Origin: Microbotryomycetes sp. JL201
Lineage: Eukaryota > Basidiomycota > Microbotryomycetes
Length of the DNA: 64,000 nucleotides
Assembly: GCA_033819885.1 (NCBI GenBank)
Contig: JAQYUZ010000008.1
Coordinates: 186,001-250,000 of the forward strand
Direction: 5' to 3'
In this document: positions 12,014-22,418 of the stretch, in pieces
Numbering within the stretch: position 1 is the stretch's first letter
Layout: each line of letters opens with the position of its first letter
Made by a program: the position numbers and the translations under genes
Notes under the pieces: generated by a model
Told to the model about the DNA's origin: nothing
Database searches by the model: none
The model's input: only the letters and a program-made list of their open reading frames with translations

Positions 12014-13143
12014 ATGTCTCGCTACAACGACGGCATCAAGTCGACGTTCGACCACCCCAAGCACGTTTTCGAGTCGTCCCGCTTCCTCGAAGCGCTCGAA
12101 GCCGCCGGCTACCTGCAGCGCCTCGACACTTCTGAGGAGCGCATCACCGCTCGCTACCAGCATGCGTTGACCAAGATGCAATTCGCTTCGCATTCCGAAG
12201 CCTTCGTCAACCAGGCCGGCATCCGTCGCGTCCACGGCTCGACCGTCCAGTTCTTCAACGAAGATCCCGTGTCTGACCCTTTCGTTCATATCTGCTGCTC
12301 GCACTTGCCGCCAAACAAGCAGATCATCGTCACACCCGTCGGCCAGCCCTCTTCTGGATGGACTCCCATCGGATCCCCTGACGAGGCCGATGGCACCGCT
12401 CACTACACGGTGTCTTACCCAGGGTAGATCTACCGCCTTTCTGGCTGGAGACATCCACTCACCGTCACTTGTCCACAGTTTCTGGCCCATCACTGTCGTG
12501 TTCGACACCAACCCTCAACACTTGTCACGCGAGGATGAGGTGAGTTTCACCAGCTTCGAAGCAAGACCCAGTACACTGACACACCGTATTGAACCAGTTC
12601 CGTGGCCTTGACGACATTTCCGACGACGATCAAGACGCGTACATCCGCAGCGCGCGCTCAGCTTCCAAGCCGAACGGCCGGTCGTCGTCCCGCAACCGTG
12701 CCTCGTACAACGACTATTCCGATTCGTCTTCGTCCGACTCTGCCGATGAAGGCACGGCTGGACGCTACGGCCGCACGTCAAATGCATACTCTGGCGGCGA
12801 TTTTACCGGTGGCGAGGGCGGTCGCTCTTCTTCGAGGCGCCGCGCTTCAAGCCGCTCGCGCATCAACGATTACTCCAAGTCTGACAATGATGCCTCTGGC
12901 TATGCTACCGGAGCTGGTCGCTACTCGGCCTATGAGAGTGACGCCTATGGCGCTGGCAACTCCCGCGCTCGAGCTTCTTCTCGTGCCAGGTCGGCATCTG
13001 GCGCAGGCTTGGGTCGGTACGGCGCCAGCGATAACGAAGCAGGAGGCTACACGAGCGCCTATGGCCGTTCGGGAGCTTCCGATTCGTTTGCAACCGGACG
13101 CGCTCGCTCACGTTCGCGTGCTCGCAGCTCGAGGGACTTTTAA
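12014..13143 (+). CDS. Unknown protein with Ser/Arg/Gly/Tyr-rich repeat tail
   Basis: 338 aa in three exons (12014-12423, 12479-12539, 12598-13143). Residues 1-175 look folded (MSRYNDGIKSTFDHPKHVFE; PFVHICCSHLPPNKQIIVTP; FWPITVVFDTNPQHL). The rest is low-complexity, rich in Ser, Gly, Tyr, Ala and Arg, with loose repeats around YGxSxxEAGGY and YGRSGASDSF and an SR-type end (ARSRSRARSSRDF). No signal peptide or membrane segment is seen. I do not recognise the family. The strong CT-rich leader and the good codon regularity fit a well-expressed gene. The tail could phase-separate or bind RNA or the cytoskeleton; that is speculation. Confidence 0.8.
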
Positions 13144-13513
13144 GCGAACAAGTACCGTTGGCCATAGCTCTAGCTGCAGGATGAGTAGAACTTTTTGAAA
13201 TGACAAGCTTAGCTTGTTCACTTGAAAGCCGGATTCACGGACACCCAGCTCTGCAAAATCAAACATTGCATGAATCTGCCAGAGTTTGTTGGGCCCGCTG
13301 CATGAGCGATGAAGGGATACCTCACGCGAAGCTCTGCATCAACCTATCGCCTGAGAGAATTCCATAAAGCCCGGGTCCAGAGTGCTTGGGCTTGACATAA
13401 GCTCAGCACAGCCCGTGATTCGCCGCCGGCATCAGGAGTTTGAGCTACTCTCCGCGGACACTCGCTTCGGACCTATCGAAGGGTTTCTTTCTCGACCTAC
13501 TAACTGTGCTACA
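13144..13513. other. Tandem intergenic region
   Basis: 3' end of one unknown gene and 5' region of the next. The frame of the 13514 gene is open back to 13382 but has no ATG there. Confidence 0.6.
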
Positions 13514-14796
13514 ATGGTTGACGAGCTAGTTCAGCCAGAGTCGCCGTTCGTAGTCAAGGTCACGCCTGATGACCGTCGGGCAACCGTCCGCAAACCGAAC
13601 GCACCTCGAACGCGGCAGGAGATTCGCCATTTGCTCGACAAAGAAGACTCACCAACAGCAAAAAAACACGACGTGCCCGAAAAAGGGACGATTGGACCTT
13701 TTGACGAGACTGAAGCAAAATTGGCCTTGTTGAGCGCGGGCTATCTCGAACTTTTCGGCACGAGCATGAAACAAATCAAAGCGCGATTCGTACATGGCTT
13801 GGAGAAGCAAAAAGTGAGTACACATGAGTCTGTCACAAACTTTTGTTGATTGGTGCTTTGTCAGTTCAAGTCGCATCTGCAAGCTTTCCTCGCATTGAAA
13901 ACCATCAAGCCAACGACAGAGTTTATGATCAGGTTCATTGGCAAAGCAGGTCAGCCGTGCATTAGGACATTAGTTGCCGACTGGCACTCATTTCGATGCG
14001 TCTAGAGGTGCATTCGCCTTTCATACACCTGTTCACCGCCACTTTGATTGAAGATACTGCAACAGTCAAAGTCTCACCAACTGAGCCGAGCGATGCTGGC
14101 AACACGTTGTGGACGTTCTTGGAATCAGAACAGAACAAAATGCACTGGTCGTGCAAGAAGTCCGGGTTTTGGCCTGTCAAAGTCGTCTTTGAAGGACCTC
14201 CCTCATCGTCCGTTGATGCGGGCGACGGTCTGGTCGGAAATAGCCGCAAACCCTCGCCAAGGTCTAGAGGACGTAGTCGAGAGCGCTCACGTGAGCAAAA
14301 TGAGGACGACGCCCCGGAAAGTCCAGAAATCGAGCTCAAACGCAACACTCGACAAAACTCGAAGCATATCAATCACCCAAAGCGAAAAGTAATCGACTTT
14401 AACGAGCTCGATTCTGAAAAGCCTGAAAAGGAGCCAGTCACCCGGAGTGCGAATGAGCTCTCCGAGGCGGCGCAGGCACAAAAGTCGCCACCGACGATTG
14501 GATCGGCGATGCGGCAACTTGGAATAGCAGTCGCAAACGCGATCCCGCCACAGGTTACGAGCACAGTCCAGCAAAAGCTTGAGGCATTTCGAGGCTGGAC
14601 GCGACGAGGTCAGTTGCAGGACGTCGGTGATGAGGAGCGAGACGTGCTCGAACGGGAAGCGGCGGAGCGCCGTGAGCGCAGGCGCTTGCGGAGGCTGGCT
14701 ACGGTGCATGACGATGATGCCGAAGAGCCCGAACTAGAAGTTCGTCGGAGCAGTTCGAGTCGCCGCCACGGGCATTCCAGTCGATCGCGACGGTAA
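13514..14796 (+). CDS. Unknown charged protein
   Basis: 391 aa in three exons (13514-13813, 13865-13949, 14006-14796), introns 51 and 56 nt. Start is the first in-frame ATG, MVDELVQPES. Residues 75-175 look globular (FDETEAKLALLSAGYLELFG; FKSHLQAFLALKTIKPTTEF; TLWTFLESEQNKMHWSCKKS). After that come RS-like (PRSRGRSRERSREQNEDD) and acidic disordered parts, a helical stretch (GSAMRQLGIAVANAIPPQVT), and a Glu/Arg-rich predicted coiled coil. No known domain recognised. Composition suggests a nuclear or membrane-peripheral scaffold; no function is claimed. Confidence 0.75.
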
Positions 14797-14979
14797 GGCT
14801 CGAGGTTTGGGTATGAATTGAACAAGGGTATCTGTGATAATGAGACAACATGTTATAGCCAGATAGCGCGCTGTAGTGACCTTTCGAGTCTTGCGAACAG
14901 CGACGTGTGCGCCCGAGCATCAGCCGCGCTGAAGTGCCGAAAGATCAGCTAAGGAATCGAAATCGACGGCAGGCCGTCC

Positions 14980-17948
14980 TCACCTTATGATGTCCTTCTC
15001 TTCCACTTCATAATCGACCCCAACATCTCTGCCCGCCGCGATCAGAGCTGGCAACACCTGGCGGTGAACGAGATCTTTCGCCGTCTTTGGCTCATCTGAC
15101 GCAATTTCTCTTCTTTCGACGATACGACTTTGCCCGTCGTTGACTTTGACTGCGTCACGTCGCAGAGCCTTGAATGCAAAAAAGCGCGGCGTGCGATCTG
15201 AGTGTTGCGAACCTTCGGACTTTGTTTGATCCTCTTTGGCGGGCTGTATGGTGTACGTGTGCTCGCGCTGCGTCACCGAATGGTCGTGATATTTGATAGC
15301 TAGCCCGTAATTCTCAATGGGATCCCGAGTCGCCGCATCGAGCGATGACAGGATGTACGAGCCTGTTCGAATCCCAATCACATCTACGAGCGGTAGCCTG
15401 GTGAACCCGATCACCTACGCGTGAGCTACACGTCAGCAGTTGGTTCAGTCAGCGCGCCTCTCACACACACCTTTTGTAGATTGAACTCGTAGTCAACAAC
15501 GTAGACAGCCTTTGAGCTGAGGAGCAGAGGCTTCTCCACATAGTTGCCCTTCGGAGATCGCACGACGTCCGGTTCCGCCGCAGAGAGCAAGGTCCAACCC
15601 GCAATTTTCTCTTCGCCATCCGCCAGAACTTCTCGCGCAGATGTTTCAATCGCCTCTTGCCGGATTTTGCGGAGCTCGACGAGCTTTGTTGGATCCGAGC
15701 TCTGTAGATGCTCGGCGTATTCGACGAATGCGTTCGAGTTGACACCGAGCACAAAGTCGAGCACGGCTTGGCGGAAAAAGTCTGCGTTGTTGCATGTTCA
15801 GCTAATGAATTCGAACGCGTGGTTCGACCACAGGCTCACCCGATACGGCACCTTGCATCAACCGCGCCATCGAATTGGTAGCATCATTGATCGCTCCTCG
15901 GAAGTTTCGCTTGCCAGTTCGAGTGAAGTCGCCCTTAAGCGCACTCGTGCCCGCGTACTCGCGACTGATTGCGTCGCCATTGTCGGCCCAAAGCACGTTA
16001 AAAGCCACGTCCAACCCGTCATGCATGCCCGCTTCTTCTTGACTTGTAATGCCAAGGTGTACAAGATGTCTGTTGAGAAAGTATCGCGCAATAGCCGACT
16101 GAACGACATTTGTTCGGTCCAGGCAATCGATGCAATTCGTGCGCACAACGCCGTTCTGCACAGTTAGCGTGCCTTGCTTGTCGGTCCACCACAAGTTGCC
16201 CATGTCGTCCAGCTCTTGTTTGATCCTGGTGATGAGCTTTGAAACGTTCTCGAACCGCATTCCTCTGCATTCACCATGGAAGTCAAACTCGACGTATTTG
16301 ATCTGTTCCGGTCGTTCCAATTTTTCAACGCCTTGTCGGTACGCATCGACTACGACAGCTTCCTTGCCGCCCGTTTCGGCCAGATTGACGATCAAGGTCT
16401 TGCCATACCGCTTGAAGTGGTCGTCAAAGTGCTTGCCCATCGCCAGTAGACTCTGCTCCACAGAGCCTTCGAGCACAGGCGCCGGCTTGAGCGCATACGG
16501 GGACTGCGCCCAGAAGTAGGGTATACTGCCGCGTGTCTGTACGAACGAGCCAACGTGCAACGTTTCCTCGCGTGTGGCTGTCACAAGAAATTCGGTCTCG
16601 ACGGCGTTCGCAACGTTGCCGTCGCTGTTGATACCGCGTCTCTGATATCGTAATCCAGGGCGGTCGATTGACCTTCTCGAGATGAGTATCAGACCAAGGT
16701 CAACCGTCGTCGGTGCATTCTCGCTGAAGGGCTTGACAGGCAGCGCAACGTTGACGGATCCAACGAACCCCTGTTGCAGGACGACTATGTATGAATGCAG
16801 AGCTGCCGAGATGAAGGGTTCCATGATGTGGGCATTCCAGAAGAATCTGCGCTCGGCTCTTCGCCATAGAGGCAACGTCGGACTGGGCTCGATCATGCCC
16901 GTTTGCGAACCGGTCGACTTGAGCAAGGAGTGCTTGTTCTGTAGAGACCGCGTGATATCAACGTCGCAAGAGAAATGCATGCCTCTGAGTGTCCTGAGCG
17001 TCTCGGCGAGCACCTTTTGGTCCAATTCGAGCGCCGCACGCGCGGCGTCCTGATCGCCGGTCGACTGTGAGCCTGCTGCGGCCGCTGCAGCCAAAGCGGG
17101 CAGCTCTGATTCTGAAGCCTGTAAAGGATCGGCGTGCTTGGGTTGAATCTTTGCGGACTCGTCGATGCTTATAACAGGCGTTTGCTGGGAAGAAGACGGT
17201 GGCGGTCCGGTCTTGCCTGAGAGTTTGCGTAAGAGCGACTGAGGGCGCTTCCAAAACTGCTTCCTCGGCGGTGCCGTGAACGGTGGCCTGGCGTCTGCCT
17301 CTGTCTCTGTGCCCGTCGTCTCGCCACCGTCTGTTGTGGCGCCTTCGTCCTCTGTCGCGCCTTCGTCCTCGGTAGCTTCATCTTCGTCGGTTTCGGGCGC
17401 GCTGCGCTGTGATGGAGAGCCTGGAGCGATATCTTCGCCTGTAGTGGCCGCTTGCTGTACCGAATACCGTGCAATGGCCAGTCTTGCATTCTCGAAACTG
17501 GCGAGTGGGATCGACACCAAGGCCGAGACCGTATTGATCGTGCTCTTGCGCGAGTCCGGCAATGTAGCAGCTACTGCCGTGTCCGAAATCAAGATCAAGT
17601 AGCTGTCTGGTAGCGCGGCGCGGAGTCGACGTCATTCAACGAACAGGCGACTCGCCGACGACCGAGCAAGCACTCACTGCCACCAGGGCCCTGTAGCAAG
17701 CCAGCCACGCCGTGCACAACAAATACGAGGTCCTCATCATGCTCAAACGGCACCGCTAGAGGCGTGGTTGAGCCCCAGTGAATGCGGACCGCCGAGCCGT
17801 CATACGCTGCCTCGGTTTGCGGCTGTACGGCACAAGGGCGCAGCAGCACGCCCTGTTCAGAGACACTGACAGCTAGTCGACGGTGAACTGCAGACAGGAA
17901 CGCCGGAGATGTCGTCGCTTGGGGCAGCACGGGCCCCTGGCGCAGCAT
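14980..17948 (-). CDS. SAC-domain phosphoinositide phosphatase with hSac2 domain
   Basis: 927 aa in four exons (17948-17678, 17606-15840, 15781-15471, 15414-14980). The SAC catalytic centre is NCIDCLDRTNVVQS (CX5R with Asp), preceded by TRGSIPYFWAQSP and DFHGECRGMRF, as in Sac1/Sac2 enzymes. Downstream, FFRQAVLDFVLGVN leads into an hSac2-type domain (FNLQKVIGFTRLPLVDVIGI, TRDPIENYGLAIKY). There are no C-terminal membrane helices, so this is a soluble or endosomal Sac2/INPP5F-like enzyme rather than the ER protein Sac1. A long acidic insert with repeated DE/EGATEDEG units sits near residues 140-220. Likely substrate is PI4P; this is inferred from the family. Confidence 0.88.
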
Positions 17949-18195
17949 GGCGGGCGCTGGACGAGAATGCTCGACGGTAAAAAGTTTCTGATTTATAGCA
18001 TGCAAAAGCAATAGAAACGGCTCACATGAGTGCGCAAAGTACGTTTGTCATTCGTTGTCCCGAATAATTTTCCATCGGCTTTTGACAGTTGCCGTGCGCA
18101 AGCGATCGCCTACCCCAGCTTCCGTTCGATTGCCACTCGCCCGCTCGTCCTTTCGACTCCGGTGCACCACTTCTGCACGCATTCACACTCAAGAC
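17949..18195. promoter_or_regulatory. Divergent promoter, SAC phosphatase/monooxygenase
   Basis: 247 bp between starts. A GTGAGC...AATCAG pair just upstream of the phosphatase ATG (18026-17986, minus) could be a 5' UTR intron. Confidence 0.5.
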
Positions 18196-20410
18196 ATGGG
18201 CTCGCTGGCACCCGAGATTGTCATCGTTGGCGCCGGCTTGTCTGGCGTCACGCTTGGCCTTGAACTCCGCAAGAAGGGCATCACCAGCTTTACGATTTAC
18301 GAAAAGAATAAAGACGTCGGCGGCACCTGGTACCAGAACGTATACCCCGAGTGCGCTTGTGACGTGCCATCTCACTGTCAGTCTTGGCGGCATGCAGCAA
18401 GCCAGACAGCTGCGCGCAACTGACGCGTGATCGGCGCCTGTGTCGCCTCGTTTTGGCACTCGGCAGGGTACTCGCTGTCGACGGAACTCAACCCGAACTG
18501 GACGTCAAAGTACTCGCCCCAACCAGAGATTTTGGGTGCGTGTGTCGTGTCGTGTAGCGCCTGGAATGCTCTGCTGACGACCAATGACACTGCCTTTGTG
18601 GCCGATGCGGATCTGCCTCTGGCTCAGATTGTCAGTCGCCGCCGAGTTGCCGCTCGACCTCCTTCAAGCTTTCTCGTTATTGACCTTGCGGTGCCACACA
18701 GATTGGAAAGGAGTGTACCTCAAATCTGGTTTGCCGAAGCATACAAAGTTCGACAGCACGTTTGTCAAGGCCGTGTGGGATGAGCAGCGACAAGGATACG
18801 ATTGCGAGTTCAAAAACTCTGCAGGTGACTCATTCAACGTTCGTTGCGACGTCCTCGTGTCCTGCATCGGAGGCTTTTCGACGCCGCTGGACAAGCCACA
18901 TGGCATGAAAGGCATCGAGAGCTTCAAGGGCGAAGTGTTCCACTCGGCGCGGTGGCGTCACGACATTGATCTCAAGGGCAAGCGCGTAGCAGTCGTTGGC
19001 AACGGTTGTTCTGCAGCTCAGTAGGTCTCAGCCTACTTGTCCACATCAGCTTTGCTCCAGCCTAATGCTTCTTTACAGGTTCATCCCGGCAATCGCAAAA
19101 GAAAAGTCCACCCATGTCATCAACTTTTCGCGCACGCCGAGTACGCTCAGAGGCACACGACGCATGTTATCGAGCTGACTTGATTCGTCTACTAGGCTGG
19201 TTCATGCCGCGCGACCAGAAGCAATACTCGAGCATGACCAAGTGGATGTTCCGCAACGTGCCGGGTGTCATGCGAGTCTACCGCGATTACATTGCAACCA
19301 TGTCCGACTCGCGCTACCTCGTATGGATGCTCCAATTCAAAACAATTCGGCACTACGTTGAGCAAGTCTCGGCCGACTACATTCGAAAGAATTCGCCGAC
19401 CAAGTATCACAATTTCCTTGTGCCTAGTGAGTGCTTGAGGTGCCCAGGTTTTGCCGTACGAGTCTGACAAGTTGGGTTGTAACAGAGTACCCCTTTGGCT
19501 GCAAGCGAGTTATCTTGGACCCTGGATACCTGCAGAGCTTGTTCCAGTCGAATGTCGAGCTCGTCACGGACCGGATCGATACCATCACGGAGAAGGGCAT
19601 CCGCGGAAAGAGTGGCGAAGAGTACGAGTTTGACGTGCTCATTCTGGCGACCGGATTTGACTTGGTGAGTCTCGTGCACCAAAATCAAGAGCCACCGCCG
19701 CTGACATTTACGGTGTTAGAGCGAGCATGGTCTCGGCATCAACGTTCGTGGCCGTCATGGCAAGACGGTCACTGAGCAGTGGCTCGAGCAAAAGGGTCCT
19801 CAAGCATACATGGGCACTTGTATCTCGAATTTCCCTTCGTTCTACACCGTGCTGGGACCGAACGTCGCTTCTGGCATCGCATCCGTCGTATATTCGACTG
19901 AAGCCCAAGTCAACTTTATTGTCAAGATGATCAAGGCTCAGACAGACTATGGCGTGTTGAGCTTTGAATGCAAGACTGACGCCGAGAAGGAATACAACGA
20001 TTGGCTGCACGCCAAACTTGGTGAGCCTGGTCGCTGCAAACTCTCAAGGCCTTTGACTGACCTGCGCACGTGCACGGATTGCAGACAAGACTGTATGGAA
20101 GGGTGGCTGCGAATCGTACTACAAACTCGGTGACAAGGTCATTGCCACGTTCCCAGGTCCTGTCACTCAGTTGACGTGGATGCTGCGCGAACCAAAGTGG
20201 GAAGACTTCCATCAAGTCGGTGGCAGAGGGAACGTCGCATTGCGCAAACGCGTCAAGAAGACTGTCAAGTGGGCTGCCATCCTGTGGACGTTGTTGACGA
20301 TCAGGAGGAAAGGGTTCAAGCAGTTCAGGAACGACATTGTCTTGTTCCTGTTGATGAGGTACCAAGAGGTTATGGGTGTCGCTCAGCGCTTGCGTCTCAA
20401 GGCCGCCTGA
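18196..20410 (+). CDS. FAD-dependent Baeyer-Villiger-type monooxygenase
   Basis: Class B flavin monooxygenase of 555 aa in eight exons (18196-18376, 18467-18535, 18702-19020, 19079-19140, 19196-19426, 19486-19664, 19720-20020, 20085-20410); every phase matches. First Rossmann motif VGAGLSG (FAD), YEKNKDVGGTWYQNVYPE, then the Baeyer-Villiger fingerprint FKGEVFHSARW and the NADPH motif VVGNGCSAAQ, and a late LILATGFDL. It uses NADPH and O2 to oxygenate ketones, aldehydes or related substrates; substrate unknown. The C-terminus has basic and hydrophobic stretches that may associate with membranes. Intron 2 (166 nt) is long, and the predicted join ILDWKGVY is one residue shorter than relatives, so a small exon could be hidden there. 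Confidence 0.9.
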
Positions 20411-20671
20411 GCCGGCACAAGCACGTTCTCCGTCTGAAAATATGTGACACTCCCGTAGTGGCGTGGTAGCCGTTGCGACGGACTTTTTCGGTCTATATAT
20501 GTAATGACGTATTCGAGTTGTCAGCAGTGATCAGAGGCATGTTCAGAGCATCATCCGGTATGCAGCGGACATGTTGGTATGCCAGTCAGCCCATGCGCGC
20601 GCTTGTCTTGGCTGATTTCATTCGATCGCTTCCGGGCCGCTCAAGAGCAGACCAGGGCCCTGTGAGCCCGG

Positions 20672-22064
20672 ATGACGCGTCAGATGTCACGCACTGTCGT
20701 GATTGGCGTCGTCACAGTGCTTGTGCTGCTCGTACAATGCTGCGGCGCCGCGACTATTGCAGCACGTCGGCCGCGTCCGTTCGTCGCAAAGCGGCGCAAT
20801 CCGACTTATGCAGAGCTAGAGGCCGACTCGTTCTTTGAGCTGGCCAACATGACCGACATGGACGCCATACTCGACTACACGAACCCGTCGTCTGTACTGA
20901 GCGAGATTCTGGTGCCGCGCGCAGTCGGGTCGGCCAACTTGACGCGCGTTCAAGGCTTGGTGCAGAACTTTTTCAAAGACCTCGGATGGCATGTTGAGCG
21001 AGACGATTTTGACGCAGACACGCCAGTAGGCAGGCGCTCTTTCGTCAATCTGGTGTTTACGCACGATCCAAACGCCGCGCGCAGGCTCGTCTTGTCGGCG
21101 CACTTGGACTCCAAGTACTTTGCGACGCACCCAGAAGACCAGTTTGTCGGTGCGACAGACTCGGCAGCACCCTGCGCCATGATGTTGGACACTGCAAAAG
21201 CTTTGACGCCTTGGCTTAACCAACGGCGAGACCGGATCAAAGCCCAAGGTGGCGAGCAAGGCAGGGACGGCCAAGGCGAGACGCTTCAGATTGTCTTTTT
21301 TGATGGCGAAGAGGCATTCAAGGATTGGACAAACGAGGACTCGATCTACGGTGCCAAGCACCTCGCGAGCAAGTGGGAGCAACCGACAGAGACGCCCTCG
21401 CCATCCAAACCTGTCCCGCCAACACCTCTTCAGCGCATATCACACCTCGTCCTACTCGATTTGCTCGGAGCGCCGACGCCGCAAATCAAATCATTCTATG
21501 GCAACACGGAATGGCTCTTTAACGAGTTTGTCTACTCTGAACAGCGTCTCGGTCAGCTCGGTTTGCTATGGCCAGGGATCAAAGGCGACGACTATGTCGA
21601 ATCGTCTCAAAAGTCTTCAAGTAAACACAGATCATTCTTCTCAACCGATGCTGGCGGATTCTTTTTCGGAGCTGTCGGTGACGACCACGAGCCATTCTTG
21701 CACAGGGGCGTGCCCGTCGTTCACATGATTCCTTTGCCTTTTCCAAGGGTATGGCACACACTCAAAGTGAGTCCTTGCCTGGTCGTACGTCAAACGTACC
21801 AAGAATCTTATTGTTTCGCCTCTTTGATCGTGAATGCAGGACGACGCTTCGGCTCTCGACCTCGACACGATCAAAGCTTGGACTTTGATCATTCGAATCA
21901 CGCTCGCAGAGTACCTCGGTTTAGACCCCTTACAAGGGAACCAAGCCGCGATAGGCGACCGCGTTCGAAACGTCATTGAACCTGTTCAAAGACGAAGTCA
22001 AGGTGATTTGGTGAGTTTTGTCAAGAAGTTTCGCCGCTCGAACGATCCGAGTATTCAAGGCTGA
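20672..22064 (+). CDS. Glutaminyl-peptide cyclotransferase-like M28 protein
   Basis: 439 aa in two exons (20672-21766, 21840-22064). N-terminal signal peptide or anchor (MSRTVVIGVVTVLVLLVQCC). The M28/QC fold shows the metal-ligand Asp in VGATDSAAPCAMML, the FDGEEAF acid, HLDSKYF (an HxD-like element before it), and the late DDHEPFLHRGVPVVHMI and VWHTLKDD segments where the QC His lies. Glutaminyl cyclases convert N-terminal Gln/Glu to pyroglutamate in the secretory pathway, and this layout fits them better than an aminopeptidase. The activity is inferred from the family. Starts MTRQ at 20672 or MSRT at 20684. Confidence 0.87.
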
Positions 22065-22418
22065 TGCACTATTCGGACAGTAGACATCATAGAAGCACTT
22101 TGTCCAGAATTACTTTACGTTTGTTGTAACATTACAAGTTGGAGCAGAATCCCGGTCTGGTTTTACAAAAGACAAAAGTCGATGAGCGAGACACTGACAG
22201 GTCCTTGCGCGAGAGAGGTACACAGCATGGGCGAGAGATGATAAAGAGGGAAATGAAATGAAGGGCACAGACAAGATGGAGAGAACAGGCATGGCGAGCG
22301 TATGTACGTGGTATCAGACAGACAGAGTGAGAAACGACCAGCGTCTCGATCAGGAATACCTGCGGCAGTCATGGTGTCAGATGCACCAGAAAAGACTTTG
22401 TGGTGCACGTGTGTTCAC
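22065..22418. other. Convergent intergenic region
   Basis: 3' ends of the glutaminyl-cyclase-like and TEA genes. Purine-rich on the plus strand (GAGAGATGATAAAGAGGGAA type). No gene seen. Confidence 0.6.

Noticed and set aside
20816-21382. Minus-strand frame opposite the glutaminyl cyclase-like gene
   Set aside because: Shadow of a coding exon with strong codon bias; no independent features.
12014-22064. Secondary-metabolite gene cluster around the flavin monooxygenase
   Set aside because: Neighbours are a SAC phosphatase, unknown proteins and a glutaminyl cyclase-like enzyme; no synthase or cluster regulator next to it.
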